Assembly (NCBI RefSeq): GCF_008638345.1
Contig: NZ_VTVA01000003.1
Span: 95,007 to 159,006 of the forward strand
DNA from: Pseudomonas saliphila
GTDB taxonomy: Bacteria; Pseudomonadota; Gammaproteobacteria; Pseudomonadales; Pseudomonadaceae
Reading direction: 5' to 3'
Length of the DNA stretch: 64,000 nt
Shown: positions 1 to 7,354 of the stretch, in pieces
Position numbering within the stretch: the first letter of the stretch is position 1
Layout: every line of letters starts with the position of its first letter
Made by a program: the position numbers and the translations under genes
Notes under the pieces: model-generated
The model's input: only the letters and a program-made list of their open reading frames with translations
What the model was told of the DNA's origin: nothing
Database searches by the model: none

Positions 1-26
1 GTGATGACGGCATCGACGACCGCCAT
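1..26 (-). CDS. 5' fragment of a gene leaving the window on the left
   Basis: An ATG at 26-24 reads leftward into MAVVDAVIT and runs off the window edge. A good Shine-Dalgarno (GGGGAG) sits five to six bases before it on the minus strand. Only nine codons are visible, so no product can be named and the call rests on the ribosome-binding site. Confidence 0.35.
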
Positions 27-56
27 TGACTCCCCGTTATGGGTGATGCCAGCCAG

Positions 57-86
57 AGGGTTCATCTGCGCCGTCAGATGAACCCT
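57..86. repeat. Perfect 12-bp inverted repeat overlapping a stop codon
   Basis: AGGGTTCATCTG and its exact complement flank a 6-base loop. The TGA stop of the leftward membrane gene (74-76) lies at the loop/stem border. No T-run follows on either strand, so it is a terminator-like or mRNA 3'-protecting hairpin rather than a canonical intrinsic terminator. Confidence 0.5.
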
Positions 87-547
87 ATCCAGCGCCCCGC
101 CAGCACCGCAGCCACCCAGAACCCAAGTGAAGCCCCGGCGTGCATTCGCACGATGGCATCGGCGCGTCCTGTTGACAAAGCCGTCCGCCAACGATTCTGC
201 CCGTGCAGCCACACCGCGTTGAGCAGTCCCAGCGCCACCAGGGCGAGCTTGCTGAGAAATGCGGGGTTATCGAGATAGGACGCGGGGTCGACGCTGAACA
301 ACCAGACGCCGGTGATAATCGCCAGCAGCAGGCCGGCTGCAGCTCCCGAGGACAGCATCGGGCCCACCGCGCTCAGCGCTACCGTCCTAAATACCCCGAG
401 CAGGCGCAGATCCAGGGTGATGATGTTACCCAGCAGGTATCCCAGTGAAAGGATATGGGCGGCGTTCACCAGCAGATAGGCGGTCCCTGATTCGCGGATC
501 CAGACCGCGGGTGGCAGCTGCGCTAGCGCCGTCCACAATGCCTGCAT
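74..547 (-). CDS. DUF6644/DUF2214-like membrane protein
   Basis: This 157-residue integral membrane protein has about four hydrophobic helices (roughly residues 24-45, 52-85, 98-115 and 135-155). The layout resembles the small DUF2214/DUF6644-type inner-membrane proteins of unknown function. It starts five bases after the stop of the DUF6152-like gene and is almost certainly co-transcribed with it, so the secreted and membrane proteins probably work together. No catalytic motif or metal-binding cluster is visible. The family name is from recollection of the pattern; the membrane topology is read directly. Confidence 0.7.
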   Translation of the reverse strand: MQALWTALAQLPPAVWIRESGTAYLLVNAAHILSLGYLLGNIITLDLRLLGVFRTVALSAVGPMLSSGAAAGLLLAIITGVWLFSVDPASYLDNPAFLSKLALVALGLLNAVWLHGQNRWRTALSTGRADAIVRMHAGASLGFWVAAVLAGRWIGFI

Positions 548-552
548 TCGTG

Positions 553-939
553 CTACTGCTCGACACGCTCTGGGTAGATATCGTACGTGCGCCCACCCAC
601 GGTCACCTGGACCGCTTTCATACGAAGCTCCGAGCGGTCCAGGCTGCGATTGCCAACGATGGTTATTTCGTCACCGGCTTCAGCTGAGTCTTCGTCGAAA
701 CCGGAGCGCGCAGTACCCGCTGGATTACCGAGCTGTATATACCAGCTCTCACCGTCGTGCGTTTCGACATCCAGCGAAGGATGTGGCGGAGCCATGCTGA
801 CGCTCCTGACTACGCCGTTGAGCTCCATTTGCTCGGGTTCGGCCCAGGACCAACCATGGTGCGCCGAAACCTGTGTCGCATACAGGAGACTTGTGGCAGC
901 CAGGATGGCTGTTGCAATGGATGGCAATCGATACGACAT
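553..939 (-). CDS. DUF6152-like secreted protein
   Basis: This 128-residue protein has a signal peptide (hydrophobic residues 8-26, probable cleavage after VSA) followed by a mature N-terminus beginning HHGW. The mature part is a small beta-rich domain with the segment MELNGVVRSV, as in DUF6152 proteins. It is predicted to act in the periplasm; function unknown. A strong GGAGGGG site precedes the ATG. It is the first gene of a two-gene unit with the membrane protein downstream. The paired histidines at the mature N-terminus could bind metal (copper is a guess), with no direct support. Confidence 0.75.
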   Translation of the reverse strand: MSYRLPSIATAILAATSLLYATQVSAHHGWSWAEPEQMELNGVVRSVSMAPPHPSLDVETHDGESWYIQLGNPAGTARSGFDEDSAEAGDEITIVGNRSLDRSELRMKAVQVTVGGRTYDIYPERVEQ

Positions 940-1013
940 TGTCCGCCCCTCCTTTTTTGACCCGAACCATTGATCGTTATTGATTCAAGTGTAGGCGTGA
1001 TGCGAGACAGCGC

Positions 1014-1295
1014 TCACTCAGCCGACAGACTGAGCAGACGCTGGTAACCACTGCGCGTCAACAGCACCAGATTGGTAGTGCTGCGGTAGATCTGGCCAGC
1101 ACCCTTGAGTGATTCGATGAAGGCTTCATGCTCGGAGCCTGGCAGGTAGAAATAGTCCGCCTGCTCGACCAGCTGTTCCCGCTGGCGCTTGAATACCCGA
1201 AAGGCAGTACCTTTCTGAACACCATTGAGTTCGTCCAGCTGTTTGAAGCTCAAGGTCTCCTGCCCTGCATACTGGATTGCGTCGATACCTGCCAT
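1014..1295 (-). CDS. ORF6N/KilA-N-like small protein
   Basis: A 93-residue protein. The start chosen (MAGIDAIQY) has GGAGG four bases upstream; an in-frame ATG 39 bases further upstream lacks a good site. The segments FKQLDELNGVQKGTAFRVFKR and SEHEAFIESLK resemble the ORF6N-type DNA-binding fold found in phage antirepressors and in some chromosomal orphans. It stands alone, with no phage genes nearby, so it may be a domesticated regulator. The function is inferred from pattern only. Confidence 0.6.
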   Translation of the reverse strand: MAGIDAIQYAGQETLSFKQLDELNGVQKGTAFRVFKRQREQLVEQADYFYLPGSEHEAFIESLKGAGQIYRSTTNLVLLTRSGYQRLLSLSAE

Positions 1296-1373
1296 TGTTC
1301 CTCCATCAGCTACCATGCCCGGGTCCGAGCGCATGTGATAGGTTAATGCGAATCCTCAGCTCAGGGCCATCCG

Positions 1374-1991
1374 ATGAACGATTTTCACTACTACGAGCCG
1401 GCACAGGGCCATGGCCTGCCGCATGATCCATTCAACGCCATCGTCGGACCGCGTCCCATCGGTTGGATCTCGTCGTCTGACGCGGCCGGCAAGGTAAATC
1501 TGGCGCCTTATAGTTTTTTCAATGCATTCAATTACATACCACCCATCGTCGGCTTCTCCAGTATCGGCCGCAAGGACAGCCTGAATAACATTGAGCAGAC
1601 CGGCGAGTTCACCTGGAACCTAGTCACCTACCCGCTCGCTGAATCCATGAACCAGACCTGCGCCATGGTGGCGCCTGAGGTCGACGAGTTCGAGCTGGGC
1701 AATCTGACCAAGGCGCCGTCACGGTTGATTGCCCCGCCACGGGTGGCCGAAAGCCCCGTCTCCTTTGAATGCAAGGTGACGCAGATCATCCAGCTGCAAC
1801 GCGCCGATAAGAGCCTGGTTCCCAGCTGGCTCGTTCTTGGCGAAGTCGTTGCGGTGCATATAGCACACCGCATGCTCAAGGAGGGAATCTACGATACAGC
1901 CACGGCGCAGCATGTGTTGCGTGGCGGCGGGCCGGCTGATTACTTCGCGATACAACCGGAATCACTGTTTCGCATGACTCGGCCGACATAG
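1374..1991 (+). CDS. Flavin reductase-like FMN-binding protein
   Basis: 205 residues with the split-barrel flavin reductase pattern: an early PRPIGWISS segment, NLAPYSFFNAF and EFTWNLVTY. These match proteins that bind FMN and reduce it with NAD(P)H, or act as flavin partners of monooxygenases. It is cytosolic with no signal peptide. No monooxygenase gene lies alongside, so the partner and substrate are unknown. It starts at ATG 1374 with a weak upstream AGGG and appears monocistronic. Confidence 0.85.
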   Translation: MNDFHYYEPAQGHGLPHDPFNAIVGPRPIGWISSSDAAGKVNLAPYSFFNAFNYIPPIVGFSSIGRKDSLNNIEQTGEFTWNLVTYPLAESMNQTCAMVAPEVDEFELGNLTKAPSRLIAPPRVAESPVSFECKVTQIIQLQRADKSLVPSWLVLGEVVAVHIAHRMLKEGIYDTATAQHVLRGGGPADYFAIQPESLFRMTRPT

Positions 1992-2053
1992 GGCCTGTCG
2001 ACATAAGGCCGGTTGGGGTAACCTGCTCGCTCCCATTTAAAGGAGCATATTTC

Positions 2054-2335
2054 ATGGCCCAAGCTACAGCCCGTCACATCCTGGTTTCCACCGAAGCGAA
2101 ATGTAATGAATTGAAGACCGCCATCGAAGGCGGCGCTGACTTCGCACAGGTTGCCCGTGAGAATTCAACTTGCCCTTCAAGCCGTCAGGGCGGTGATCTT
2201 GGCACATTCGGTCCAGGCCAGATGGTCAAGGAATTCGATACCGTAGTATTCAGCGCGCCGATCAATGAAGTTCAGGGTCCGGTAAAAACGCAGTTCGGCT
2301 ACCACCTGTTGCAGGTCACCAGCCGCCAGGACTGA
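2054..2335 (+). CDS. ppiC: Parvulin-type peptidyl-prolyl isomerase PpiC
   Basis: A 93-residue single-domain parvulin, the same length as E. coli PpiC. It shows the hallmark ARHILVS start, the GGDLG(T/W)F turn, and the C-terminal FGYHLLQV strand. It catalyses cis-trans isomerisation of prolyl peptide bonds in the cytosol. There is no signal peptide or membrane anchor, unlike SurA or PpiD. An AAGGAG site lies eight bases before the ATG. It is transcribed alone and converges on the CAP-domain gene across a long inverted repeat. Confidence 0.93.
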   Translation: MAQATARHILVSTEAKCNELKTAIEGGADFAQVARENSTCPSSRQGGDLGTFGPGQMVKEFDTVVFSAPINEVQGPVKTQFGYHLLQVTSRQD

Positions 2336-2342
2336 TTAACGC

Positions 2343-2413
2343 TCCGCCTCTTTTACGGCGTCTCAGGCTCCCGATCGCACCACGAGGGCCCGCCAACAGC
2401 CGAAAGAGGCGGA
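2343..2413. terminator. Long-range inverted repeat between convergent genes
   Basis: TCCGCCTCTTT (2343-2353) and its exact complement (2403-2413) are 49 bases apart. CGGC/GCCG extends the stem past a two-base bulge. It lies between the ends of ppiC and the CAP-domain gene and may end transcription in both directions. The loop is long, so efficiency is uncertain. Confidence 0.45.
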
Positions 2414-2428
2414 ATATATCGGCGGGAA

Positions 2429-3322
2429 TTACCGCAGCGGCGTGCCGAATACCTGGGTCCATAGGATCGGAGTCGCTGCATCGGGGTTCAACACGTAGGC
2501 TGCACCCATCTCGGTATAAGACGGCTCCATGATATTGGCGCAGTGTCCCGGGCTGGCGAGCCACCCTGCCACCACCTGCTCAACCGCCCCCTGCCCCGCC
2601 GCGATGTTCTCGCCGATATGGCTGAACTGATAGCCCTGATCGCGCACGCGTGAGTCGACTTGCCGTCCGTCCTTGTCTGCATGACTGAAGTAACCCTGCT
2701 GGGCCATATCCTCACTATGCTCGATCGCCGCTGCTGCCAGTTTGGCGTTCCACCGCAACGCCGGTGCCGCTTCGTACTCCGTACCACCACAACGTCTTGC
2801 TGAACGGCGAGCTTCGTTCACATGCGTCAATATCGCCTTGCCGGCCTCTTGCCAATCACCGAGATCCTCATCCAGCAATGGCTGCGCCAATATGATCTGC
2901 CAGCTGTTGCCATCCTGACGTATACCGATATCCGCCACCTGCGGGTCAAGCAGTGCGCTGCAATAACGCTCCTTTATCATGCGCATCGCCATGTCGGCAC
3001 TATCGGGTCCAGCAAAGGCGAGTGCCTGCGCGCCAGCGGCCTGATAACCAGCCTGCTGCAACAGCGATTGCAACTGAGACTCCGAATCCAGACGGACTTC
3101 GGAGAGCGTCTGATTGGGGGCCAGCGGGCCGACCGGCTCAACCTCCTGACCGTCGCAGCGCTGCGGCGTCTCACGGAACTGGTTGATCATGCTCATCAGC
3201 TCGTCGGCGTCATCGGCCACTGCTGTCTGAGTCGACAGCGCCGCGGGCAATAAACACAACAAGGCTACTGCATACCGGCGGCTCGCTACCTTCTGCCACA
3301 GACCACCTAATTCTGGGAACAT
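2429..3322 (-). CDS. Secreted CAP (SCP-like) domain protein with a degenerate tandem repeat
   Basis: 297 residues from the preferred start (MFPELGG), with a signal peptide ending near TAVA-DDA. The C-terminal half is a complete bacterial CAP/SCP domain: LTHVNEAR start, HSEDM, FSHADKDG, HIGENIAAG and SPGHCANIM. The N-terminal half repeats the same frame (LMSMINQFRETPQRCDG, then AGYQAAG, then a cysteine segment) but lacks the HSEDM and FSHAD parts, so it looks like a decayed copy. Bacterial CAP proteins are secreted and of mostly unknown role. A longer reading frame starts upstream but would hide the signal peptide. Confidence 0.85.
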   Translation of the reverse strand: MFPELGGLWQKVASRRYAVALLCLLPAALSTQTAVADDADELMSMINQFRETPQRCDGQEVEPVGPLAPNQTLSEVRLDSESQLQSLLQQAGYQAAGAQALAFAGPDSADMAMRMIKERYCSALLDPQVADIGIRQDGNSWQIILAQPLLDEDLGDWQEAGKAILTHVNEARRSARRCGGTEYEAAPALRWNAKLAAAAIEHSEDMAQQGYFSHADKDGRQVDSRVRDQGYQFSHIGENIAAGQGAVEQVVAGWLASPGHCANIMEPSYTEMGAAYVLNPDAATPILWTQVFGTPLR

Positions 3323-3392
3323 GATTGAGATCTTCCGTATTGCCAGAGATGTCAAATTGGACAACCAACCGCAGCCGAACATTCTGTCGTCC

Positions 3393-3423
3393 AAAAAAAA
3401 CCGGAAGCATCGGCTCCCGGTTT
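3393..3423 (-). terminator. Intrinsic terminator after csbD
   Basis: On the minus strand an 11-bp stem (AAACCGGGAGC pairing with GCTTCCGGTTT, one G-T wobble) with a 4-base loop is followed by eight T residues. It ends transcription of the CsbD gene, 29 bases past its stop. Confidence 0.9.
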
Positions 3424-3451
3424 ATTCGTTTACCGCTGATCGCAGCGGCCG

Positions 3452-3643
3452 TTACGCCTTGTCGACGCCTTTTTTGACGGCATCCTTTGCGTCGCCCTTC
3501 ACACCCTGCGCCTTGCCTTTGGTTTCCTGGACGTTGCCTTCCGCTTTGGTCTGCTCGTTATCAGTGGCTTCGCCGACACCCTGCTTGGCTTTGCCCATCG
3601 CTTCGTTTGCTTTGCCTTTCAGCTTGTCACCTGTACTTCCCAT
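3452..3643 (-). CDS. CsbD-family stress protein
   Basis: A 63-residue, highly charged, low-complexity protein (GDKLKGKANEAMGKAKQGVG, then TKAEGNVQETKGKAQ) typical of CsbD proteins. These are abundant, largely disordered stress-induced polypeptides of unknown biochemical role. Two in-frame ATGs are close together; the second (3643) has AGAGAGG seven bases upstream and is preferred. It is followed by a strong terminator and lies downstream of the DUF2789 gene in the same direction. Confidence 0.9.
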   Translation of the reverse strand: MGSTGDKLKGKANEAMGKAKQGVGEATDNEQTKAEGNVQETKGKAQGVKGDAKDAVKKGVDKA

Positions 3644-3731
3644 GATCATGCCTCTCTCTGCTAGGTATCCAGTGGGTACATACAATCGATCCTGATACGG
3701 GACGACAGTTCCACTGCGTACACAACTCGTT

Positions 3732-3980
3732 TCAATGATGGGGCTCATTCTCGTGCAGCAGCACGTTGAGCTCATCGACTACCGGCTCCCAGTCTGCATC
3801 GTCCATGATCGACTCTTTGAGGAAAGCCGCCTGTGATTCGTTCCAGAATGGGGCTTCAGAGACTTTCACATCGTCGGGCAGCGGATAGTGGCTGGCAATG
3901 AATGCGTCGATGCTGGCCTGATCAGATGCCAGACCCAGTTGTTCGAATAGCAGGCTCAGGTCTTTATTGAGCAGATCCAT
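3732..3980 (-). CDS. DUF2789 family protein
   Basis: An 82-residue acidic cytosolic protein starting MDLLNKDLSLLFEQLGL, with GAGGAG five bases before the ATG. The two-helix pattern LFxQLGL...IxxFIxxHxPLP and the acidic C-terminal helix are those of DUF2789 proteins, common in Pseudomonas and related bacteria and of unknown function. It lies between the universal stress protein gene and csbD on the same strand, so this cluster may be stress-related. Confidence 0.8.
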   Translation of the reverse strand: MDLLNKDLSLLFEQLGLASDQASIDAFIASHYPLPDDVKVSEAPFWNESQAAFLKESIMDDADWEPVVDELNVLLHENEPHH

Positions 3981-4114
3981 GATGACTCCTCTATCAGGCG
4001 CCGGAACAGCCGGCTCCAGGTCGCGTGCTTGGTTAACCCAGAGCCCGCCGAGGGTCATTGCTGCGGCGACACCTCGACAGGCTCTAGTAAGTAGAGGGTC
4101 GTTGAGTGATATCG

Positions 4115-4147
4115 GTTCCCTGCCATGCGCTGCGCCTGGCAGGGAAC
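4115..4147 (-). terminator. Hairpin after the universal stress protein gene
   Basis: A perfect 10-bp stem (GTTCCCTGCC and complement) with a 13-base loop lies just past the stop of the usp gene. There is no T-run, so it is a weak or Rho-assisted terminator candidate. Confidence 0.45.
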
Positions 4148-4155
4148 GCAGACGA

Positions 4156-4584
4156 TCACTTGACCAACAACACCGGAACCGGTGAATCATGGACCACACG
4201 CGTGGCGACAGACCCCATGACCAGATTACCGAGACTACCCATGCCGCGCGTACCCATCACGACGGTGTCACATCCATGACGGGTAACTGCCTCCACTAGC
4301 GCGGAAGTCACCTCTCCCACCGCAGTATGGGTCTCGCAGACGATACCCGCGGCCTTAAGCTCGGCCGCGGCTTCTGCAACGATTTCCTTGGCATGATCTT
4401 CGGCACCAGCGTTAAGCTGATCGAGCATGGTAGCTGACACGTAGTTGCCGTAGAGCTTGGGCCCAGGCTGTACGTTCAGCACATGCACCGTGAGCTGAGG
4501 ATATTCCTTCGAGAAATTCACCAGATACTGAATTGCACGCTTGGCTGAAGGCGAACCGTCAAATGGGACCAGAACCTTTTGCAT
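4156..4584 (-). CDS. Universal stress protein, UspA superfamily
   Basis: 142 residues, one Usp domain: strand MQKVLVPFDGS at the start and the nucleotide-binding motif GTRGMGS...GSVATRVVH near the C-terminus (G-2x-G-9x-G-S type), so ATP binding is expected. Such proteins support survival under starvation and oxygen limitation. An Anr-type box (4656-4669) with a -10-like CACAAT at 4629-4634 lies upstream at class II spacing, so induction by Anr at low oxygen is a sound inference. Anr-dependent Usp proteins are known in Pseudomonas aeruginosa. Confidence 0.93.
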   Translation of the reverse strand: MQKVLVPFDGSPSAKRAIQYLVNFSKEYPQLTVHVLNVQPGPKLYGNYVSATMLDQLNAGAEDHAKEIVAEAAAELKAAGIVCETHTAVGEVTSALVEAVTRHGCDTVVMGTRGMGSLGNLVMGSVATRVVHDSPVPVLLVK

Positions 4585-4628
4585 AACCTTTCCTCATTAT
4601 TGTTAATCGTGGCCTTGTCACTATAACC

Positions 4629-4669
4629 ATTGTGGCAGCTGTCATTCACCCCGGGTTGACCTCGATCAA
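4629..4669 (-). promoter_or_regulatory. Anr/FNR box and -10 element of the usp promoter
   Basis: The box TTGACCTCGATCAA (4656-4669) matches the FNR/Anr consensus TTGAT-N4-ATCAA at nine of ten positions. A -10-like CACAAT (minus strand, 4629-4634) puts the start of transcription near 4622, with the box centred about 41 bases upstream, the usual class II activator geometry. Confidence 0.75.
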
Positions 4670-4683
4670 GAGGATTAGCAAGA

Positions 4684-5121
4684 TTGTTCATTAATCCTGT
4701 TGCGGAAACGACTGTGACGCTCTGTTTCGAGTGCTTGCCGAAGATTGCCATACCCATGGCCAACCAGTTCTATCGGTCGCAGGCGAGCCGCATGAAAGCG
4801 CGCTCACGCCATCAGGTTCTGGTACTGCGTGATACGGAGATCAAAGCCGCGCTGTGTCTTCAGCCGATTGCGGACGGCACCTGGCTGACCAATCTACTGA
4901 TCGCGACGGATCAACGGGGAAGAGGCTTGGCAACGCAATTGCTCGCCGAGGCCCGCAGCGTGACGCAGGGACCCATCTGGCTGTTCGCCAGGCCGGAGCT
5001 GGAAGGGTTCTATGTGCAACGCGGTTATCAGTCCCGGCCTGTGCTACCGGCGGAACTGGCAGATCGGCTGGTGCGTTATCAACGCACCAAGCAGTTGGTC
5101 GCGCTGGTTCAGCCGGGCTGA
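4684..5121 (+). CDS. GNAT family N-acetyltransferase
   Basis: 145 residues from a TTG start. A GTG at 4714 is an alternative start. The acetyl-CoA-binding motif A is clear: LLIATDQRGRGLATQLL (Q/RxxGxG/A), followed by the FYVQRGY segment typical of GNAT motif B. The substrate cannot be told. It is transcribed divergently from usp, and the 99-base gap carries the Anr box, so it might also respond to oxygen. Confidence 0.8.
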   Translation: MFINPVAETTVTLCFECLPKIAIPMANQFYRSQASRMKARSRHQVLVLRDTEIKAALCLQPIADGTWLTNLLIATDQRGRGLATQLLAEARSVTQGPIWLFARPELEGFYVQRGYQSRPVLPAELADRLVRYQRTKQLVALVQPG

Positions 5122-5124
5122 ATA

Positions 5125-5340
5125 TCACATCTCGGCGTGTCGACGACGTATACCGATATCGACTCGCATGCACACCGCAGCCAGAAACAGAAAGGCTATG
5201 CCCAACGCGCCGCGGCTTACGTTCGTTCCCGCCAACGCAGATAAGAAGCCAGCGATTTCATCCGGAAAAGCTGCAAGAAGGCCGCCGACGGGCACCATGA
5301 CAAAAAGGAAACAATAGCCAAGAGTACGAAATATTTTCAA
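5125..5340 (-). CDS. Small two-helix membrane protein, unknown
   Basis: 71 residues from a TTG start with GAGGA five bases upstream. Two hydrophobic helices (about residues 7-25 and 43-60) flank a polar loop, and the C-terminus is basic. I do not recognise a family. It converges on the GNAT gene with three bases between the stops. The start is supported by the ribosome-binding site, which overlaps the end of a 12-bp inverted repeat. Confidence 0.5.
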   Translation of the reverse strand: MKIFRTLGYCFLFVMVPVGGLLAAFPDEIAGFLSALAGTNVSRGALGIAFLFLAAVCMRVDIGIRRRHAEM

Positions 5341-5349
5341 AAGGAGTCC

Positions 5350-5389
5350 TCACGCCATGCTTTGTTGTTCTCGACGCAGCATGGCGTGA
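5350..5389. repeat. 12-bp perfect inverted repeat upstream of a small membrane gene
   Basis: TCACGCCATGCT and its exact complement enclose a 16-base loop. It lies between dcd and the small membrane gene, both leftward. Its left edge overlaps the GAGGA ribosome-binding site of the latter, so it could end dcd transcription or mask that site. Confidence 0.45.
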
Positions 5390-5431
5390 TTCGATCGAGG
5401 ATTCAAACTAGACGATAGTGGCAGATCGAGC

Positions 5432-5998
5432 TCAGGCGCGCGGCAAGGTCACGCCGCGCTGGCCCTGATACTTTCCACCGCGATCCTTGTAGGACACTTC
5501 ACACACCTCGTCCGACTCGAAGAACAGCATCTGCGCTACGCCTTCGTTGGCGTAAATCTTTGCCGGCAAGGTCGTGGTGTTGGAAAATTCCAGGGTGACG
5601 TGGCCTTCCCATTCCGGCTCAAGCGGGGTGACGTTGACGATGATGCCGCAACGCGCGTACGTGCTCTTGCCCAGGCAGATGGTCAACACATTGCGCGGGA
5701 TACGGAAGTATTCCACAGTGCGTGCCAGCGCGAAGGAGTTCGGCGGAATGATGCAGACGTCACTCTTGATGTCGACGAAGCTGTCTTCATCGAAGTGCTT
5801 GGGATCGACAGTGGCCGAATGGATATTGGTGAAAACCTTGAACTCATTAGCGCAGCGCACATCGTAGCCATAACTGGAAACCCCATAGGAAATCACCCGG
5901 CTGCCTTCCTCACCGCGCACCTGGCGTTCCATAAAGGGCTCAATCATGCCTTGCTCTTCGGACATGCGGCGAATCCAGCGGTCAGATTTAATGCTCAT
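5432..5998 (-). CDS. dcd: dCTP deaminase
   Basis: 188 residues, full length. It deaminates dCTP to dUTP in the thymidylate pathway. Characteristic segments are [24 protein letters not shown], the [10 protein letters not shown] signature with the catalytic-site arginine, and [17 protein letters not shown] with the conserved glutamate of the trimeric dUTPase fold. AGGA lies six bases before the ATG. It sits downstream of apbC in the same direction, a dcd-apbC neighbourhood also seen in Pseudomonas aeruginosa. Confidence 0.97.
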   Translation of the reverse strand: MSIKSDRWIRRMSEEQGMIEPFMERQVRGEEGSRVISYGVSSYGYDVRCANEFKVFTNIHSATVDPKHFDEDSFVDIKSDVCIIPPNSFALARTVEYFRIPRNVLTICLGKSTYARCGIIVNVTPLEPEWEGHVTLEFSNTTTLPAKIYANEGVAQMLFFESDEVCEVSYKDRGGKYQGQRGVTLPRA

Positions 5999-6046
5999 GG
6001 AGTGTCCTGCTTTAGACCAGAAAAGGTGCCGTATCTTAGCCGGTTA

Positions 6047-6073
6047 TGCCTGTCGACAAAAGATCAACAGGCA
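6047..6073 (-). terminator. Weak hairpin after apbC
   Basis: TGCCTGT (6047-6053) pairs with ACAGGCA (6067-6073) just past the stop of apbC and ahead of dcd. No T-run follows on the minus strand, so any termination would be partial. Confidence 0.3.
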
Positions 6074-6081
6074 AGCCGCCA

Positions 6082-7176
6082 TCAATCGTCGCTGATACTG
6101 ATGGTCGGAGCGGCCTGAGCCTGCCCGGCCCGCTGAGCAATGCGCGCGCCGACATGCCGGGCAATGTCCTGATACAGCATACTGATCTGGCTGTCCGGCT
6201 CGGCAATAACGGTCGGCGTGCCGCCGTCGGCCTGTTCGCGAATCATCATTGACAGCGGCATCGACGCGAGCAGGTCGACATCGTATTCGTCTGCCAGGCG
6301 CTCCCCGCCGCCTTCACCAAACAAGTGCTCGGCATGGCCGCAATTGGAACAGATATGCACCGCCATGTTTTCCACTACGCCCAGCACGGGGATGTTCACC
6401 TTGCGGAACATCTCGACACCCTTCTTGGCATCCAGCAGAGCGAGATCCTGCGGTGTGGTGACGATCACCGCTCCGGTGACTGGCACCTTTTGAGCCAGCG
6501 TCAGCTGAATATCACCCGTGCCCGGCGGCATATCCACAACCAGATAGTCCAGATCGTTCCAGGCAGTTTGTGTCAGCAGCTGCATCAATGCACCGGACAC
6601 CATTGGGCCACGCCAGACCATTGGCGTCTTGGCGTCAGCCAGGAAGGCCATGGACATGACCTGGATGCCATGGGCGGTGGGCGCGATAAAAAACTTCTCG
6701 TCGCGTACCTCTGGGCGGGTACCTTCCGGCAACCCAAGCATCAGACCCATGCTTGGACCATAGATGTCAGCGTCAAGTACGCCGACCCGGGCGCCTTCCC
6801 TGGCCAGAGCCAGAGCGAGATTGGCGGCAGTGGTGGATTTCCCTACACCGCCCTTGCCTGAGGCGACGGCGATGATGTTCTTCACGTTGTGCAGTGCTTC
6901 GACGGTCCCCTGCGAAGGGGCGGCGGCGATTTCACAGCGCACTTTAATAGAAGCCGATTCAACGCCGTCTACATTTTCCACCGCCACCTTGAGCATCTCG
7001 GCAATGCCACTGATGATCCCGGCTGCCGCGTACCCAAGCACCAGCTCCGCCGATACCTTGCTGCCGTCAATATCGAGGCTCTTGAGACAACCCGAGCTCA
7101 CCAGATCGGTACCGGTATAAGGATCCTGATATTGAGCGAGGGCGCGTTTGATAGCGGGGCGATCGATTGTGGTCAT
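6082..7176 (-). CDS. apbC: Iron-sulfur carrier P-loop ATPase ApbC/Mrp
   Basis: 364 residues. An N-terminal MIP18/DUF59-like domain (about 1-90) is followed by a Mrp/NBP35 ATPase domain with the deviant Walker A GKGGVGKST (about 107-115), the switch segment DADIYGPS, and a CSNCGH motif that binds a [4Fe-4S] cluster. The protein carries and delivers Fe-S clusters to apo-proteins. Demand is likely high here, given CcoG and Anr nearby. It is upstream of dcd. In many pseudomonads metG lies next to apbC; here that side is a TRAP transporter. Confidence 0.96.
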   Translation of the reverse strand: MTTIDRPAIKRALAQYQDPYTGTDLVSSGCLKSLDIDGSKVSAELVLGYAAAGIISGIAEMLKVAVENVDGVESASIKVRCEIAAAPSQGTVEALHNVKNIIAVASGKGGVGKSTTAANLALALAREGARVGVLDADIYGPSMGLMLGLPEGTRPEVRDEKFFIAPTAHGIQVMSMAFLADAKTPMVWRGPMVSGALMQLLTQTAWNDLDYLVVDMPPGTGDIQLTLAQKVPVTGAVIVTTPQDLALLDAKKGVEMFRKVNIPVLGVVENMAVHICSNCGHAEHLFGEGGGERLADEYDVDLLASMPLSMMIREQADGGTPTVIAEPDSQISMLYQDIARHVGARIAQRAGQAQAAPTISISDD

Positions 7177-7282
7177 GGGGTATCCAATGCTGTGGCGTTT
7201 CAGGTTCGCATGCTACTGACTGAACAGACGTCAGGGAAGCGTTGTGCAGAGTATGACAGCGCGCATCAAAGCTTTACTCATG

Positions 7283-7318
7283 AAAAAGGCCGGCGTACCC
7301 GATAGGTGCGCCAGCCTT
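7283..7318 (-). terminator. Intrinsic terminator after the TRAP binding protein
   Basis: On the minus strand a 10-bp stem (AAGGCTGGCG with CGCCGGCCTT, one wobble) is followed by five T residues. It lies 37 bases beyond the stop of the dctP-type gene. Confidence 0.8.
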
Positions 7319-7354
7319 GATCAATCGCCCACAAAGGCTGCAGGTTATCGGAAG

